Shown: positions 46,630 to 57,665 of the stretch, piece after piece
Numbering within the stretch: position 1 is the stretch's first letter
How the letters are laid out: each line of letters opens with the position of its first letter
NCBI RefSeq assembly: GCF_964355755.1
Contig: NC_092673.1
Span: 20,899,001-20,963,000, forward strand
Source of the DNA: Antedon mediterranea
Taxonomy: Eukaryota > Echinodermata > Crinoidea > Comatulida > Antedonidae
Direction: 5' to 3'
Length of the DNA stretch: 64,000 nt
The notes under the pieces: model-generated
Seen by the model: the letters and a program-made list of their open reading frames with translations, nothing else
Database searches by the model: none
Told to the model about the DNA's origin: nothing
Made by a program: the position numbers and the translations under genes

Positions 46630-46825
46630 AGGATGACTATAACGAGGCATTTAATAAAAAGGCAAATTGCCTTAAAATGTAAATGTGACAGAGAAAGAAA
46701 GAGAAACTATTCTCATCATCAGAACAGTAAACAACGCCTGGAGTGCTTATATACCAATAGGACATATTGTATGTAAATAAGTAAGTAATTAGCATAATAA
46801 AACAAGAAATGTAGGCAACAACCAA

Positions 46826-47163
46826 TCATATGGCAAGTGTGACGCCTAAGTTATAGATTTGTTTGTTCAAGGAAGGTTTACTCCACGAGATGTGGAGGGC
46901 TTCCTTGACCTTAAGTTTGAAAGCGGAATCTGCAAAATCCAGAAAGGTGAAGCAACCCGCATTAGCGAGGGCCTTATACACCGTTCTGAATCCTGCAGAT
47001 GTTGAAAAATGTGAGAAGCCTTGTCCCTGAAATGTTTACGCACCCGCATTGATAACCGTCTATTGGTTTCACCAATATACATGGAATTACATCCCATACA
47101 TTTAAATTTATATACAACACGAGAGCGGAACACATCAGGGATAGGGTCTTTAAGACTAAACAA
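46826..47163 (-). pseudogene. Penelope-like GIY-YIG endonuclease fragment
   Basis: Contains the Y-x-I-G-E-T core (MYIGETNRRLSMRVRKHF) preceded by a CxxC pair (CMGC). The C-terminal part is in another frame after about residue 75, so the domain is broken. Confidence 0.88.
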
Positions 47164-47662
47164 GTTTGGAATTTTGAATAATTTGAAAGCTAATTTAATA
47201 TTAATACCTTTGTAATATTTACGTGTAATTTTGTCGATTCTTTGTTGTGCGCATTTGGCAAACTGTAAGTAAGGTAATTTAAAATAAAGAACCTTGTTTT
47301 GTTCAATAATCGACTCAACTGACGCAACATTGCAAGGAGAAAAAATATTACTAAGATATCTGTAAATATTGTCATTAATTATACTGAGTGGAAAACAGTT
47401 AATTTACTTAAAATGGTTTTAAGGGTTGAAATGTCATTGTTAAAGCTAGACCAGGAATTATTCAATTTGTAAACTCTGTCAATCAAAGTACGAACAAGCC
47501 CAATTTTGTAAGAAAATGAAGTGAAACTGTTAAAATTAGTGAGGAGACCCGTGAAGGTAGGCTTTCTGAAGACCGAAGTTACGACAGAAGAACCATTATT
47601 GTTAAATTACATTATATCTAAAAATGGAAGACAATGGTCAATCTCATATTCAATTGTGAACT

Positions 47663-48388
47663 TTATGTTGGGGTGCTGATTGTTAATATAGTCAAAGAAA
47701 GTACATCATCTTTTGTATTGAATAAACAAAAAATGTCATCAACATAACGACGGTAAAACATGACCGAAGCTTGTGAGAAGTTCTTTAACCATGTTTGTTC
47801 ATGATGACCCATAAATAAATTGGCTAAAACAGGTGCAAGTTGGGATCCCATTGACACACCGTCTATTTGATCATAAATATCACCATTGAATATGAAATTG
47901 TTTTTTTCCGTAGCAAGTAAAAACAATTTGCGTAAATCGCCTTTGTTTAAGCTCATATTATAATTGACATCATAAGTGATATAGTCAACAGCAATGTCAA
48001 TGCATTCAAACAGGGGGATGTTCGTAAACAAACTAACAACATCAAATGACACCATACATTTGTGCGAAGTGTCAACATGTTGGATTTCCTTCACAAATGT
48101 GAATGAATCAGTCGCCACATATTGATTAGGTAATACCGGAATAAGTAATTCGCATAAAAATTTCGCCAGATTATAATTGACAGCGCCAATAGAAGAAACT
48201 ATTGGTCGAAATTTAGGTGTGGAATTGGGAGGACGGGTTTTGTGCATCTTAGGCAAGCCATACATCCTAGCGGGTTGTGAACCATTGGGATACATTTTCT
48301 TATAAATTACTTGATAAATTTTCCCATTACTTTTTAATTGTCTCTGATATCCTGACAATGATACTTCTCCCGGGATTCTTGCTCCCAC
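47663..48388 (-). pseudogene. Penelope-like reverse transcriptase fragment
   Basis: The longest surviving frame (about 240 codons) of the element above. RT motifs from the fingers/palm (SFDVVSLFTNI) to the catalytic YVDD are intact here; the frame is lost just after FNTKDD. No start codon context is meaningful because the 5' part is truncated. Confidence 0.9.
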
Positions 48389-48414
48389 TTAGACATTTTA
48401 GAAATGAAAATAAG

Positions 48415-49040
48415 AATTATCATATATCATATCATTTATTTCGCCAATATACAGAACAGTACAAAAAAAAAACAATACAAAAGTAAGTCAATGAGGCCGG
48501 ATAACCTAAAAGTTATAAATAAAAATAACCGTCGAGAGGCTCTCCACATCGAAATACTTACATAAAATGAATAATACATGGATTCTATTAAAATTGAGAT
48601 AAAACTATAAAATTCAGCAATGGGTTTTTATAAAAAAATTGTTAATTTAAAAAGATAGAATTAAGAAAATATCTTTAAAATATACATATGTTCAGATTAA
48701 AACAGATTATTAAAATATTTCTTAAGGCTATGCTTAAAACAGTTTATATTAATTAAAAGTTGGTCGCAGAGATCCGCAGCAAGATCTCTAAAATGTCTAA
48801 CAAAAAAATTAAAGACAGAGTTATGAAATAAATCAGTCCGGGCTATAAAATTATTGCGCAACTTAAGGTTATTAACATGTCTGCAATTAATAGATAAATA
48901 TTTAAAAACTTTAACATCATATAATTTGTACATACATTTGGTAACAAAATTAATACATAAATAGCTAATTCGATTTGTTATGCTTATATTGTGTCTATCC
49001 AAATGTATACCGGTATTATAAGTAACTGTTAGCAGCATAG
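48415..49040 (-). mobile_element. LINE 3' end (CR1/L2-like) with C-terminal ORF remnant
   Basis: A 113-codon minus frame (49038-48697) ends with NFFVRHFRDLAADLCDQLLI then FKHSLKKYF, the usual end of LINE ORF2 proteins (F-x-R-x-x-x-x-W-N-like, S-x-x-x-F-K-x-x-L). The 3' UTR runs to about 48415 and closes with GGCGAAATAAATGATATGAT. It abuts the truncated 5' side of the Penelope-like copy. Confidence 0.75.
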
Positions 49041-49741
49041 AGGATAATATATGTTTTACTAAATAATTGATAATTGATTGAATGTGAGTTTCAGTTTGGA
49101 AGGTGAAGAAAATGCATCAATAATTCGCGCGTGTACCCAGCAATATCAATTGAATTAAACATAAAATATATATACCGTGCAATCTAACTTTACATTAATA
49201 ATTACAGATTTTTATAAGTAGTTGGTGTGAAAATGAACTGACGGTGATGACGTGTCATTCAATGTATGTCTATAATATTGTTTCGCTGTTTTTTTTAATA
49301 TGTGTACCTGGCACACTTCTGTCGAATTATTGTATCAAAATATAGCCATTTATAATGATTTTTTTTTAACCACTTCATTGCTCATGCAATATTATTGTGT
49401 GTTGATAGAGCACACTAAAAGGAAAATAACTTTTTAATTCGAGGTCATACAAGTGATACCTTGCATAGGCCATTTACAACACTGATAAATAGTTGCAAAA
49501 TTGCATTTTTTTTTCGGGTCCCAGTAAGTTTATTTGATAATTTAGAACATGTTTTTAAAGATTTTTTATTTGTCTAGCAGCACATCTGTGTAACTTTCAT
49601 TTAGTAGTGATCAACATTCTGTGGTATATAATTACATTAGATGTAATTGTGAGACGTGGAATCTGACCTCAGCTCCCATAAACGGCTGCTACAACAAGAT
49701 TTGTTTATTAAATTATTAAATGTTGTATTTAATGTCAAGGT
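49041..49741. other. Nothing recognised
   Basis: AT-rich, no repeat match within the window. Confidence 0.4.
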
Positions 49742-49838
49742 AAAGCTTAATCGCACTATGACGTAAAGGGGCAACGCAAGTAATTTGACCAATCAGGACG
49801 CGGTAGACGATCCGTGTTGCGCTTACGCCCTCATTCAT
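49742..49838. mobile_element. Foldback MITE family F, degenerate copy
   Basis: AAGCTTAATCGCACTATGAC, GGGGCAACGCAAGTAATTTG, ACCAATCAGGACGCG then CGTGTTGCGCTTACGCCC. Confidence 0.5.
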
Positions 49839-50329
49839 ATATAGTGAAAATCATACAGTATACAAAGAATAGGGTGCATGACAAGCAAAAAATTATGTAG
49901 TTAATAGTAGATCATATTCAAATTAAGCTTTCTAACGTCAATATATCTTACTATCCTAATATTGATAGTGAAATGGATAAAGAAGGCGTGCAATTATATT
50001 GTTTATGGTTTTTTTACCGCAATTCCATATTTCATGACAATGATGGAAATGCTCTCATAATTGCCTTGTAGACCATTACTGTTAACCTTTCTAATATTCT
50101 ACCTCGTTGCATTATGGGATCTGTACATTATGGTCCAGTAATAATTACAGTTGGATGCATTTTACTGAGAGTTATTGAACTTCATCGCAATTAATCTTTC
50201 TTTATTCTTATAAACACAAATTTAACGATTGCAATTAAAGGTTTATTTTGTGATAGAAAATGGTACTACTGAAACAATCTGTTATTGTTGTTGACCACTT
50301 TGAGTAAGAAATTCATTCACATAATATGC
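49839..50329. other. Nothing recognised
   Basis: AT-rich, no repeat match within the window. Confidence 0.4.
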
Positions 50330-51125
50330 ATTGTGACATTTGAAAACATTTGGAGTACATTTTCTTTAGAACTGTATACAATTTCAGACGGATTTAAGAA
50401 AAATAGCCAAATTACAATGTTTTGCAAAAATAGGCTCAGAGCTTTTAATGGCGTCATCCTACACTCCCCACACCAACCTCTTTGCTTAATCCAAAAACCA
50501 TGGGCTGGTTATATTACTTTTTGGCCACGCTTTTCTTTAAATAATTTAAAAACCAATTTTGCCTTTGTATTCGCAATAATCTAAATTAGTAAGATAAACT
50601 CGTCGTTCAAAATTTCAGGCGCCAAAAATATGGAATAACCTACCACTACTGAAATTAAATATTCCACAACAATTGCTTCATTCAAAGCTATAAGATATCG
50701 ATCTCATATTTTCTCACAAAACTTAACATTTTATTTCCTGTTTTTTTTTGTATTATTATTATTTTTAATAATATTAATTTATTTTAATCTTATTTTTTAT
50801 ATATTATATTCTAATATACAATTGTTACTGATATTTCTCTAATTATTACTAGGCATTTTGTACTGCAAATATCAATACTTTCATGTGCTGTTTTGTCATG
50901 TACCGTAACCTGTAGTCTTGTTAGGGGGTCAAGCTTAAAGTATCTTACTTATTTGACCTCCTTTCACACTTCTTTGTTCTTTTTTAAAGTACAAGTATCT
51001 TTATACATTTTTTAAAAATTAGTTTGATTACCTTATTGTTTATTACTATGATACCTGTTATCATTGTTTCATATAACTTGTACTATTTTTGAAGTGTAAA
51101 AAAATGAATAAAAGAAAGAAAGAAG
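50330..51125 (+). mobile_element. LINE 3' end fragment (plus strand)
   Basis: KNRLRAFNGVILHSPHQPLC around 50420-50490 resembles the post-RT region of LINEs. After a frameshift FQAPKIWNNLPLLKLNIPQQ (about 50617-50680) is the typical C-terminal G-P-K-I-W-N-x-L-P segment. A long 3' UTR ends in GAATAAAAGAAAGAAAGAA at about 51105-51125. Confidence 0.7.
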
Positions 51126-51309
51126 GACAGGACTACAATGCAACACAGGTTTTCTTTTACCTGACTGTATAAAGATGTTGTTAAATAAAAAATAAATAAA
51201 AAATAAAAAATAATAGGCCTAATTAACGTCATCAGGCATTTTTAGAACATTATTTTACAATCGTAAGGAGTGAGTTGCAAGTCATTCAATGCATTTATTA
51301 TTGGTATTA

Positions 51310-51438
51310 AGCCTTATTAAAGGCCTATATATGGACATGATGATGTAATATTACTTCCATATTTGAACATATCACTACCATATTTAGGCACTTCACACTT
51401 TTTTTGTCAAACTAGTTTGATAGTGTAGACAGAGCTTA
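51310..51438. mobile_element. MITE family B copy, left end lost
   Basis: TATATATGGACATGATGATG, ACTACCATATTTAGGCACTT and the right end GTTTGATAGTGTAGACAGAG are present; the left terminus is absent. Confidence 0.75.
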
Positions 51439-51759
51439 AGAATTATTAACTTCAATATCTTGAAAATGAAAGATAATTTCAAGTTAATTTATCGCCTCCC
51501 TTGTAATTTATTCTTACATAATAATAATTTATCGTTATGGTAAAATGGATTTCTCATTATTAATACATCGTATAGCGTCATGTATCAAGATCATGGACCT
51601 TAAATCCCGGATCTAATTCACCCTCTAGTTTGATGGCAATCGTAATTTCGTTTATTGACTAAAATATGATTAATCTGTTTAAATAGGTTAGTGGTATCCC
51701 AAGGCTTTGTTATAAAAATAATTCTTTAGATATCTTTAACTGTAATTTCTCTCAATTTA

Positions 51760-51910
51760 AATGTATTATTAATGAAATTATTTAAATAATCTTATTTACA
51801 TTTTTGTATATATTTATATTGGCTTATATTTTATAGTTTAGTTATTTTATTTTCAACCTGTTATTGGTGTTTTACACGGTTGGCTTGAAATAAAGAATAA
51901 AGAATAAACT
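51760..51910 (+). mobile_element. Possible LINE 3' end (plus strand)
   Basis: AT-rich stretch ending GGCTTGAAATAAAGAATAAA + GAATAAAC, a tandem tail similar to the other LINE ends. No coding remnant seen. Confidence 0.35.
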
Positions 51911-52421
51911 ATAATAATTATTAGTCGGGAAGATCATTTCTGAAATCTTCTTAAAACAATAATCATGTTGAAACGTTTTGCTTCTCGGGATTTGAAACCA
52001 AACCTACGTTAAAAATCACCACCAATTAAGTAGTAATGTAGAGGCCTATTGGTTTCCAAGAACAGTACAATGTATAAAACAGCATAAAATATGAATGAAA
52101 ATAAATACATAGAATAATAGAAACATTAAACTTGAGAAATTAAACATTGAAATTAGTGGTCCCTTGGGTAATGTTATTATTATAATATAGTTCATTGAGC
52201 ATTTTAACCTTTTGTAGCCTGATTCCAGAAGCCTTTAAATCGATACCTTGGTTGAACATCTGAGAGACCATCTAGACGTTGTATAATGGGCGGTACCAGA
52301 AGGGCAGCCGACAGGTACCGAACCCAAGATAAGATAAATCTTCCCATCTACGTTAAGATGTATGTCTTCATACACAATAGAATGTGTCATTTTTATGTCT
52401 GAAATTATATTTTAAACTATA
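51911..52421. other. Nothing recognised
   Basis: No gene or repeat match seen. Confidence 0.4.
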
Positions 52422-52867
52422 AGTGTTTAGATCTTAAACATGTATTTTGTACCCACTTTTCCACACATTTAGCCTTAAACATGTTTAGATATGAAACATG
52501 TTTAGGTTCTAAGCACATTCTAAACATGTAGTATGTATCCAACTCAACACAGTGATGATTGTTAAACATGTGGAGCAATAATAAAGACACGCTTAGGTTT
52601 TAAACGTGTTTAATTTGCCGTGTGTGGAGCTTTTTTCCGCCACAGTAAAAGCGTCAGCCTATATGCACGCACGCTAAACACGTACCTATGTTGCTATGTT
52701 AAAAATATGTAGAAATTGAACATGATATTGATTTCTAAACGAGTGGAGGAAACAACATGTAGCTATAAAAACGTTTACTTTTTGAACACGCTAAACATTA
52801 ACTATGTGTTTAAAAGATAAATGTGTGGGAAAAGTGCGTACAAAATACATGTTTAAGATCTACACTA
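52422..52867. mobile_element. Foldback MITE D, complete
   Basis: Left AGTGTTTAGATCTTAAACAT + GTATTTTGTACCCACTTTTC and the reverse complement of the right end AGTGTAGATCTTAAACATGT + ATTTTGTACGCACTTTTCCC form ~50-bp inverted repeats. The interior repeats TTTAGGTTCTAAGC / TTTAAACGTG-like words. The frame at 52804-53010 is a by-product. Confidence 0.8.
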
Positions 52868-53569
52868 TTTTTACATTGTATAAACTGGCGTCTCCGTATG
52901 TGTGCGGTTTTGAACATTATTTCTTATCACTGCGCCTATTCAGAGTTATTCACAATTTTCGGCATGTTTTAGTCACATTCTGTATACCGTTACCGGTAAC
53001 TTTTCACTGAAACCAAAATAATTACCGTACATTTATAACTTTGTACACTTTACATACATGTCACATTTTATTTATTTCCACGTTTTATTTTGTGAAAAAG
53101 GGCTTGTAAAAATAGATTAGATAATATCTACAATTCAATACATTGTATAAATCCTCTGACAACATAAATAACACTCATCTGTTACCCTACTCTGACGTAT
53201 TTCGAACTAAGATATATGAAGACTTAAACCTAATTCAAGCTCCAAGCAAATTAGAAGTTTTCGACCTTCAGGTTTACACTTTTTAAATCTTGTTGAGCCC
53301 AGAGGGGAGTTACTGCCATTGTTTTACAATTGAAATGCTTTGGTAGTTTTTTTATAGCTATACAGGTTGAAAGTTGATTCAGTAATCTGTTTGTAGTTGT
53401 AGTTGTATGGTTGTTGTGGTTGTACTAACATGACCATTGAAATTATGTAGTGTTGCTTTTTAAAGTTTGATTGAAAGATATCATATTATTTTAAAAAATG
53501 AAAGTAGAATATGTGATATTATTAGTAGGTGGTGTTGCGCTTCTCCTCTCCCCATCCATTATTTATGCT
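52868..53569. other. Nothing recognised
   Basis: No gene or repeat match seen. Confidence 0.4.
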
Positions 53570-54130
53570 TGGTTCCCACTTAAGCTTGGTTCCCACTAAA
53601 GCTTGATTCCCACTAGAACGTAACGCAAGGACGTAAACGCAACGCAAGCGTTTTAACCAATGACAATGGAACGCAACGCAACCTACGCAACGTTAGAAAA
53701 TGCCCTTCCAATAATTGTGTTTGCCCCCGCCTGCGTGTAATCAAACCCGCGATGTTTGCAGCACTATATATTGCGTCGTCGGTTCCCACTTGTGGTTACG
53801 CAATACACCACTTTGCGTCCATACGTCGCTGCGTTACGTTGCGTTCTAGTAGGAACCACGTTTTAATCACAAGTGGGAACCGACGACGCAATAGTGCTGC
53901 AAAAATCGCAGGTTTGATTTCACGCAGGCGGAGGCAAACACAATTATTAGAAGGGTATTTGCTTATGTTGCGTAGGTAGAGCGTTACGTTGCGTCACTAG
54001 TGGGAACCACGCTTTAGGATGCAACGACGTAAGCGCGACGCAGGAAATTTGACCAATCACGATCATACGAACCTGTCATTTGTCAACTTGCGTTGCGCGC
54101 ACACTCTTGCGTTTCGTCCAAGTGTGAACT
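53570..54130. mobile_element. Cluster of nested/inverted foldback MITE family F copies
   Basis: Several left ends in a row (GGTTCCCACTTAAGCTTGG, GGTTCCCACTAAAGCTTGA, TTCCCACTAGAACGTAACGC), then an inverted pair of subfamily-2 arms: 53682-53794 is complementary to 53868-53977 (CTACGCAAC...CCCACTTGTG versus CACAAGTGGG...GTTGCGTAG). A further partial copy follows (ATGCAACGACGTAAGCGCG, TTTGACCAATCACGATCAT). Confidence 0.85.
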
Positions 54131-54799
54131 ATAATACTTTAGACCTCCAATAACCATGTATATCCATCAATCATTTTCATTTCATAAAAAATAAAGACCA
54201 TTAATGTACAAAGCAGCAGGTGATACTGATTGTTTTGACAATCTTTACTCCGCCTTAACTTAGCACTGAGTAATGGATATTATACCGTATACACCCCCCT
54301 GAAAAGACTATCATTTATCAATGATAAAAACCATACCAAGGTCCATACTTTATATTTTTCTTAAAACCAGTAATCAATCACCCGAGAACGTGATTTCAAG
54401 AATCGAACTCTGCTCACAATTGCCAACTTCTTTTACCCAAATTAATAAAGACACTGATGATATTTTTCCAACAATAACAACCTTCTTCACATTCAATGGT
54501 TAATCACAGTTTCCATGACAACGGAACGCTTTATTGTAATTGTGCCCTCTACGACAGTGGTCTATTCACAGAGGTACATTTATGAACAATGCACCGTCCG
54601 ATTAAATTTTTTCATGGTAAATTAAAAATGATTACTATTTTTAATCTTGAATATCTAAAGTCCTTGGTTCTCATGTACTAAGTAAACGATAAAATGATAG
54701 TTGTGCCATTGAATTAAATAAGCTACAATTTCAATCCATTAAGTGTTTGTTTTCATAATATGTTCCACATATACGAAGATTATACAACGTTAAATACAT
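54131..54799. other. Nothing recognised
   Basis: No gene or repeat match seen. Confidence 0.4.
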
Positions 54800-54914
54800 A
54801 CGGGTTTTTTTCTACGGAAGTGATTAACTTTATTAAAACTACAAAATAACCTATTCAAAGTCTGATTTAATTAATCTTCATTTTTTATGTTTTTGGAGGA
54901 CAATACATCTTTAA
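54800..54914. mobile_element. MITE C, right-half copy
   Basis: TTTTTTTCTACGGAAGTGAT, CAAAGTCTGATTTAATTAAT and the terminus GGACAATACATCTTTAA match 13420-13521. The left half is missing. Confidence 0.75.
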
Positions 54915-55029
54915 ACATTAAATGTTTAACTAACACTCTAGTATGAATGTTTTAGTAGAAGGCATTTACTTTTTATATTACCAGTATTATTGACATACAA
55001 AGTATTATTTCTTCAGGCCTTAATTAATG

Positions 55030-55330
55030 TCTATAAAATAAACCAATAACACAGTCCAGAATTATATAAACCATGGTATCTAATATGGAATGATTTAAGT
55101 CAATCCTTTCTAAATTATAATAACTTAAATACATTCAAGTATAATTATAAACAATTCCTTTTATCACAATTACAGATCCCATTAATTAAACTTTTTTTCA
55201 CTTCATGCAAATAAATATGATAGTACATGTATTACACCTTACCTTACGTTTGTCCTCGTGTTGTGTTTGGGTTTTCTGTAGCGTAATTGTGTGTTTTTTT
55301 AATATATATTTTTATATTGATTGATTGAAA
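55030..55330 (+). mobile_element. LINE 3' end fragment (plus strand)
   Basis: LIWNDLSQSFLNYNNLNTFK then YNYKQFLLSQ (about 55081-55170) fits the C-terminus of a LINE ORF2. A tail-like ATTGATTGATTGAAATA lies at about 55315. Confidence 0.55.
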
Positions 55331-55344
55331 TATATATTTATACT

Positions 55345-55635
55345 GGGTAACCTCTTCAGTCAAAGACTGGTCTCCCAGAGGGCCCAGTTGGTGATCAGTG
55401 GCTGTGATGTACTAATACACCGGGGTAACCCCCTACTCGTCTCGAAAGATGTACTAGGTTCTTTAAAGTGCACACGAGCAAGTTGTGTACACTGGACCTA
55501 CGGTTTATAGTCCTTATCCGAGAAGACTCGTTCTACCACCAGAACCATGGAGTGAGTGAGCCTCGAACCCCTGCCGATGTTATGGCTACGTGATTACGGT
55601 TCCACTGTCTTAACCGCTCGGCCACTCACCCACGA
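55345..55635 (-). mobile_element. tRNA-derived SINE, copy 2
   Basis: Same family as 2905-3175: minus-strand head GTGGCCGAGCGGTTAAGACA with B-box-like GGGTTCGAGGCT; body GTACACTGGACCTACGGTTT in plus orientation. Somewhat longer at its tail (to AGACTGGTCTCCCAGAGGGC). Confidence 0.8.
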
Positions 55636-55850
55636 TATCATTACTATACTACTTGTCTGATCTTAAGTTAAGATGAAGATTTAAGTATTGTTTATTTTTA
55701 TTTGATACAATTATTATTAGTAGTTATTTTGTTATGTTAAAGCCAGGCTTAAAGCTCTCTTTTCCATACTTTGCGTCTTTATTTAATACTTTAAATTATT
55801 CTGTAACAACTTATCAAGTGTGATGCAATGTGAAATAAAACGAACGAACG
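55636..55850 (+). mobile_element. Possible retroelement 3' end (plus strand)
   Basis: AT-rich stretch closing with GTGAAATAAAACGAACGAAC + GAAA, a tandem tail. It may belong to the LINE interrupted by the SINE. Confidence 0.35.
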
Positions 55851-56227
55851 AAAATTTGTAAACTAGAGGCTACATATATTATGTAAAGACATTTTTCAGC
55901 TTCCACAGAAAATGGTTTATTCTTTTGAGTTCGTTCGGCTTGATTAGACCGTGTGCATGGCGGAGTTTTCATTTACGTTTACTAAAAACGGAATATTCTT
56001 TACATGTGAATCGATTGTATTTTGATGTACGCGTGTACATGAATTAATATAATTATTAATTTAACCATGGATAAATAACTTAATTTGCCATGTTTTAGCA
56101 TAAAGATGAAATAAAAACATGGTTCTTTTGATAAAGTAGGCCTAAATGTAAATATAAATACATTTATTTTACAGTTTGATATTAGACGGTATAACATTAA
56201 AGGGTACGGTAGCTCCACGAAAAGCAG
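55851..56227. other. Nothing recognised
   Basis: No gene or repeat match seen. The words GACGGTATAACATTA..GGGTACGGT at about 56186-56210 recur at 56378-56400, next to the following two MITEs. Confidence 0.4.
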
Positions 56228-56376
56228 CTTGTTGTTCCCACTAGGACGCAGCGAAGGACGTAAGCGCAACGCAAGTGATTTGATCAATCACAAGAGATGG
56301 ATTATTCGAACTGTCGCTTGCCATTGGTCAACTAGCTTACGTTGCGTCACATCCTCGCGCTGCGGCCTGGTGGGAA
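56228..56376. mobile_element. Foldback MITE family F, complete reference copy
   Basis: Start CTTGTTGTTCCCACTAGGAC, arm GACGTAAGCGCAACGCAAGT, inner pair TTGATCAATCACAAGAGA / TGTCGCTTGCCATTGGTCAA, right arm CTTACGTTGCGTCACATCCT, end CTGGTGGGAAC. About 150 bp with outer and inner inverted repeats. Confidence 0.85.
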
Positions 56377-56419
56377 CGGTATAACATTATAGGGTACGGT
56401 GGCTCTGCGGAAAGCAGCC

Positions 56420-56790
56420 TCGTTGTTCCCACTAGGACGCAACGAAGGACGTAAGCGCAGCGCAAGTGATTTGATCAATCACAAGCGATGGATTATTCAA
56501 ACTGTCGCTTGCCATTGGTCAACTCGCTAAAGCATGGTTCCCACTAGAACGCAACGCAGTGACGTATTGACGCAAAGTGATGTATTGCGTAATCACAAGT
56601 GGTAACCGACGACGCAATGACGCGGCATAAATCGCAGGTTTGATCTCACGCAGGCGGGGGCAAAGACAATGATTGGAAGGGCATTTTCTTACGTTGCGTC
56701 GTTTGCGTTACGTTACGTCGCTAGTGGGAACCACTCTTTACGTTGCGTCACGTCCTCGTGCTGCGTCCTTGTGGGAACGAACCAAGCCTT
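56420..56790. mobile_element. Second family F copy with a subfamily-2 copy inserted in it
   Basis: The host resembles the previous copy up to GGTCAACTCGCT (56531). There a subfamily-2 unit (GGTTCCCACTAGAACGCAAC ... GTCGCTAGTGGGAACCACTC, to about 56737) intervenes. The host resumes with TACGTTGCGTCACGTCCTCG to GTGGGAACGAACCAAGC. Confidence 0.8.
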
Positions 56791-56794
56791 ATTA

Positions 56795-56937
56795 AAGCTC
56801 TGTCTACACTATAAAACTTTATGTGGCAAAAATGTGATGTTTCCATATATGGACATGATGATGTCATATCACTACCATATTTAGGCACATCACACTTGTT
56901 TGTCAAACTAGTTTGATAGTGTAGACAGATCTTATGC
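56795..56937. mobile_element. MITE family B copy, complete
   Basis: Ends GCTCTGTCTACACTATAAAA and GTTTGATAGTGTAGACAGA are inverted repeats; inside CATATATGGACATGATGATG and ACCATATTTAGGCACATCAC. It abuts the preceding family F copy. Confidence 0.85.
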
Positions 56938-57149
56938 ACTTTTCGCATCGTATCTTAACGTGGCGTACGTGTGCATATTTAAGTTATAGTTTTAACATAA
57001 CAATACATGACTTAGGCCATAATAATTACATTGAATGCTTTGTATGTTCGTAATGAACGTTCATAACCTTTTACTCATATACATTAATTTAAATTATCTT
57101 ATTTCTTAGTCTTAATATTTAACCTACATTAAATTCCCCAAGTAGTAGT

Positions 57150-57235
57150 AGTATTAAACGCTATATGTGCCAAAATATTTATCTTTTTTAATAATATTAA
57201 GTCAAAAACTCCTTCTGGAACCCAAACTAGTATTT
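57150..57235. repeat. Third, partial copy of the 193-bp repeat of 3946-4331
   Basis: TAAACGCTATATGTGCCAAA, AATATTAAGTCAAAAACTCC and TCTGGAACCCAAACTAG match that repeat. Confidence 0.7.
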
Positions 57236-57539
57236 CGCGTGCGTAGCAATGTATTTGCTTTTCGCTCAATTTATAACCGCTCCAAGATTCGTCTAAATCA
57301 TTTTTTTTATAACTTAGACAGTTTAACTGACAGATTACACTATTAAAGAAGCGTTTCAAGTTGTGACAATGTATATTATGACATATGCGTTTGGTGTTGT
57401 CACGTTATCAAGTAGTGTTTGAATTACTAATTAAATTACTAATTGTTATTAAGCGGCCGTCCATTATTATGCGGCGTTTGCCGTCAGTTTGTACTTGTAA
57501 CAGATATTCATCGATGTGCTTATATTTGCAAATTTTAGG

Positions 57540-57665
57540 CCCTGTCTACACTATCAAACTAGTTTGATAAAAGCAGTTTAATGTGCCCAAATATGGTATT
57601 AATATGACATCATGTCCATATATGGGCACATCACATCACGTTTTTGTCACATACAGTTTGATCAA
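57540..57665. mobile_element. MITE family B copy, right end replaced by a LINE
   Basis: Left terminus CCCTGTCTACACTATCAAAC is intact, with CCCAAATATGG and CCATATATGGGCACATCACA inside. At about 57662 it runs into the tail of the LINE (GATCAATCAATCAATC), so the LINE inserted into the MITE. Confidence 0.8.

Larger units (their letters stand above)
46630..48395 (-). mobile_element. Penelope-like retroelement, 5'-truncated and mutated
   Basis: Minus strand. 48388-47663 is an open RT segment with YGLPKMHK, RPIVSSIGA, SFDVVSLFTNIPL, GVSMGSQLAPVLANLFMG and the catalytic FYRRYVDDIF. Beyond a frameshift, CLPFLDI, SVFRKPTFTGLLTNFNSF and SYKIGLVRTLIDRVYKLN continue to about 47470 with an internal stop. 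47163-46900 gives the GIY-YIG endonuclease (VVYKFKCMGCNSMYIGETNR), then after another shift KVKEALHISWSKPSLNKQ to a stop at 46826. RT followed by C-terminal GIY-YIG is diagnostic of Penelope-like elements. The N-terminal part is missing, so the copy is inactive. It lies downstream of the second GPCR exon, in opposite orientation. Confidence 0.93.

Noticed and set aside
46690-46750. Hammerhead ribozyme in the Penelope-like 3' region
   Set aside because: The minus strand has CTGATGATGAG, but the required GAAAC core and closing stems are not visible.
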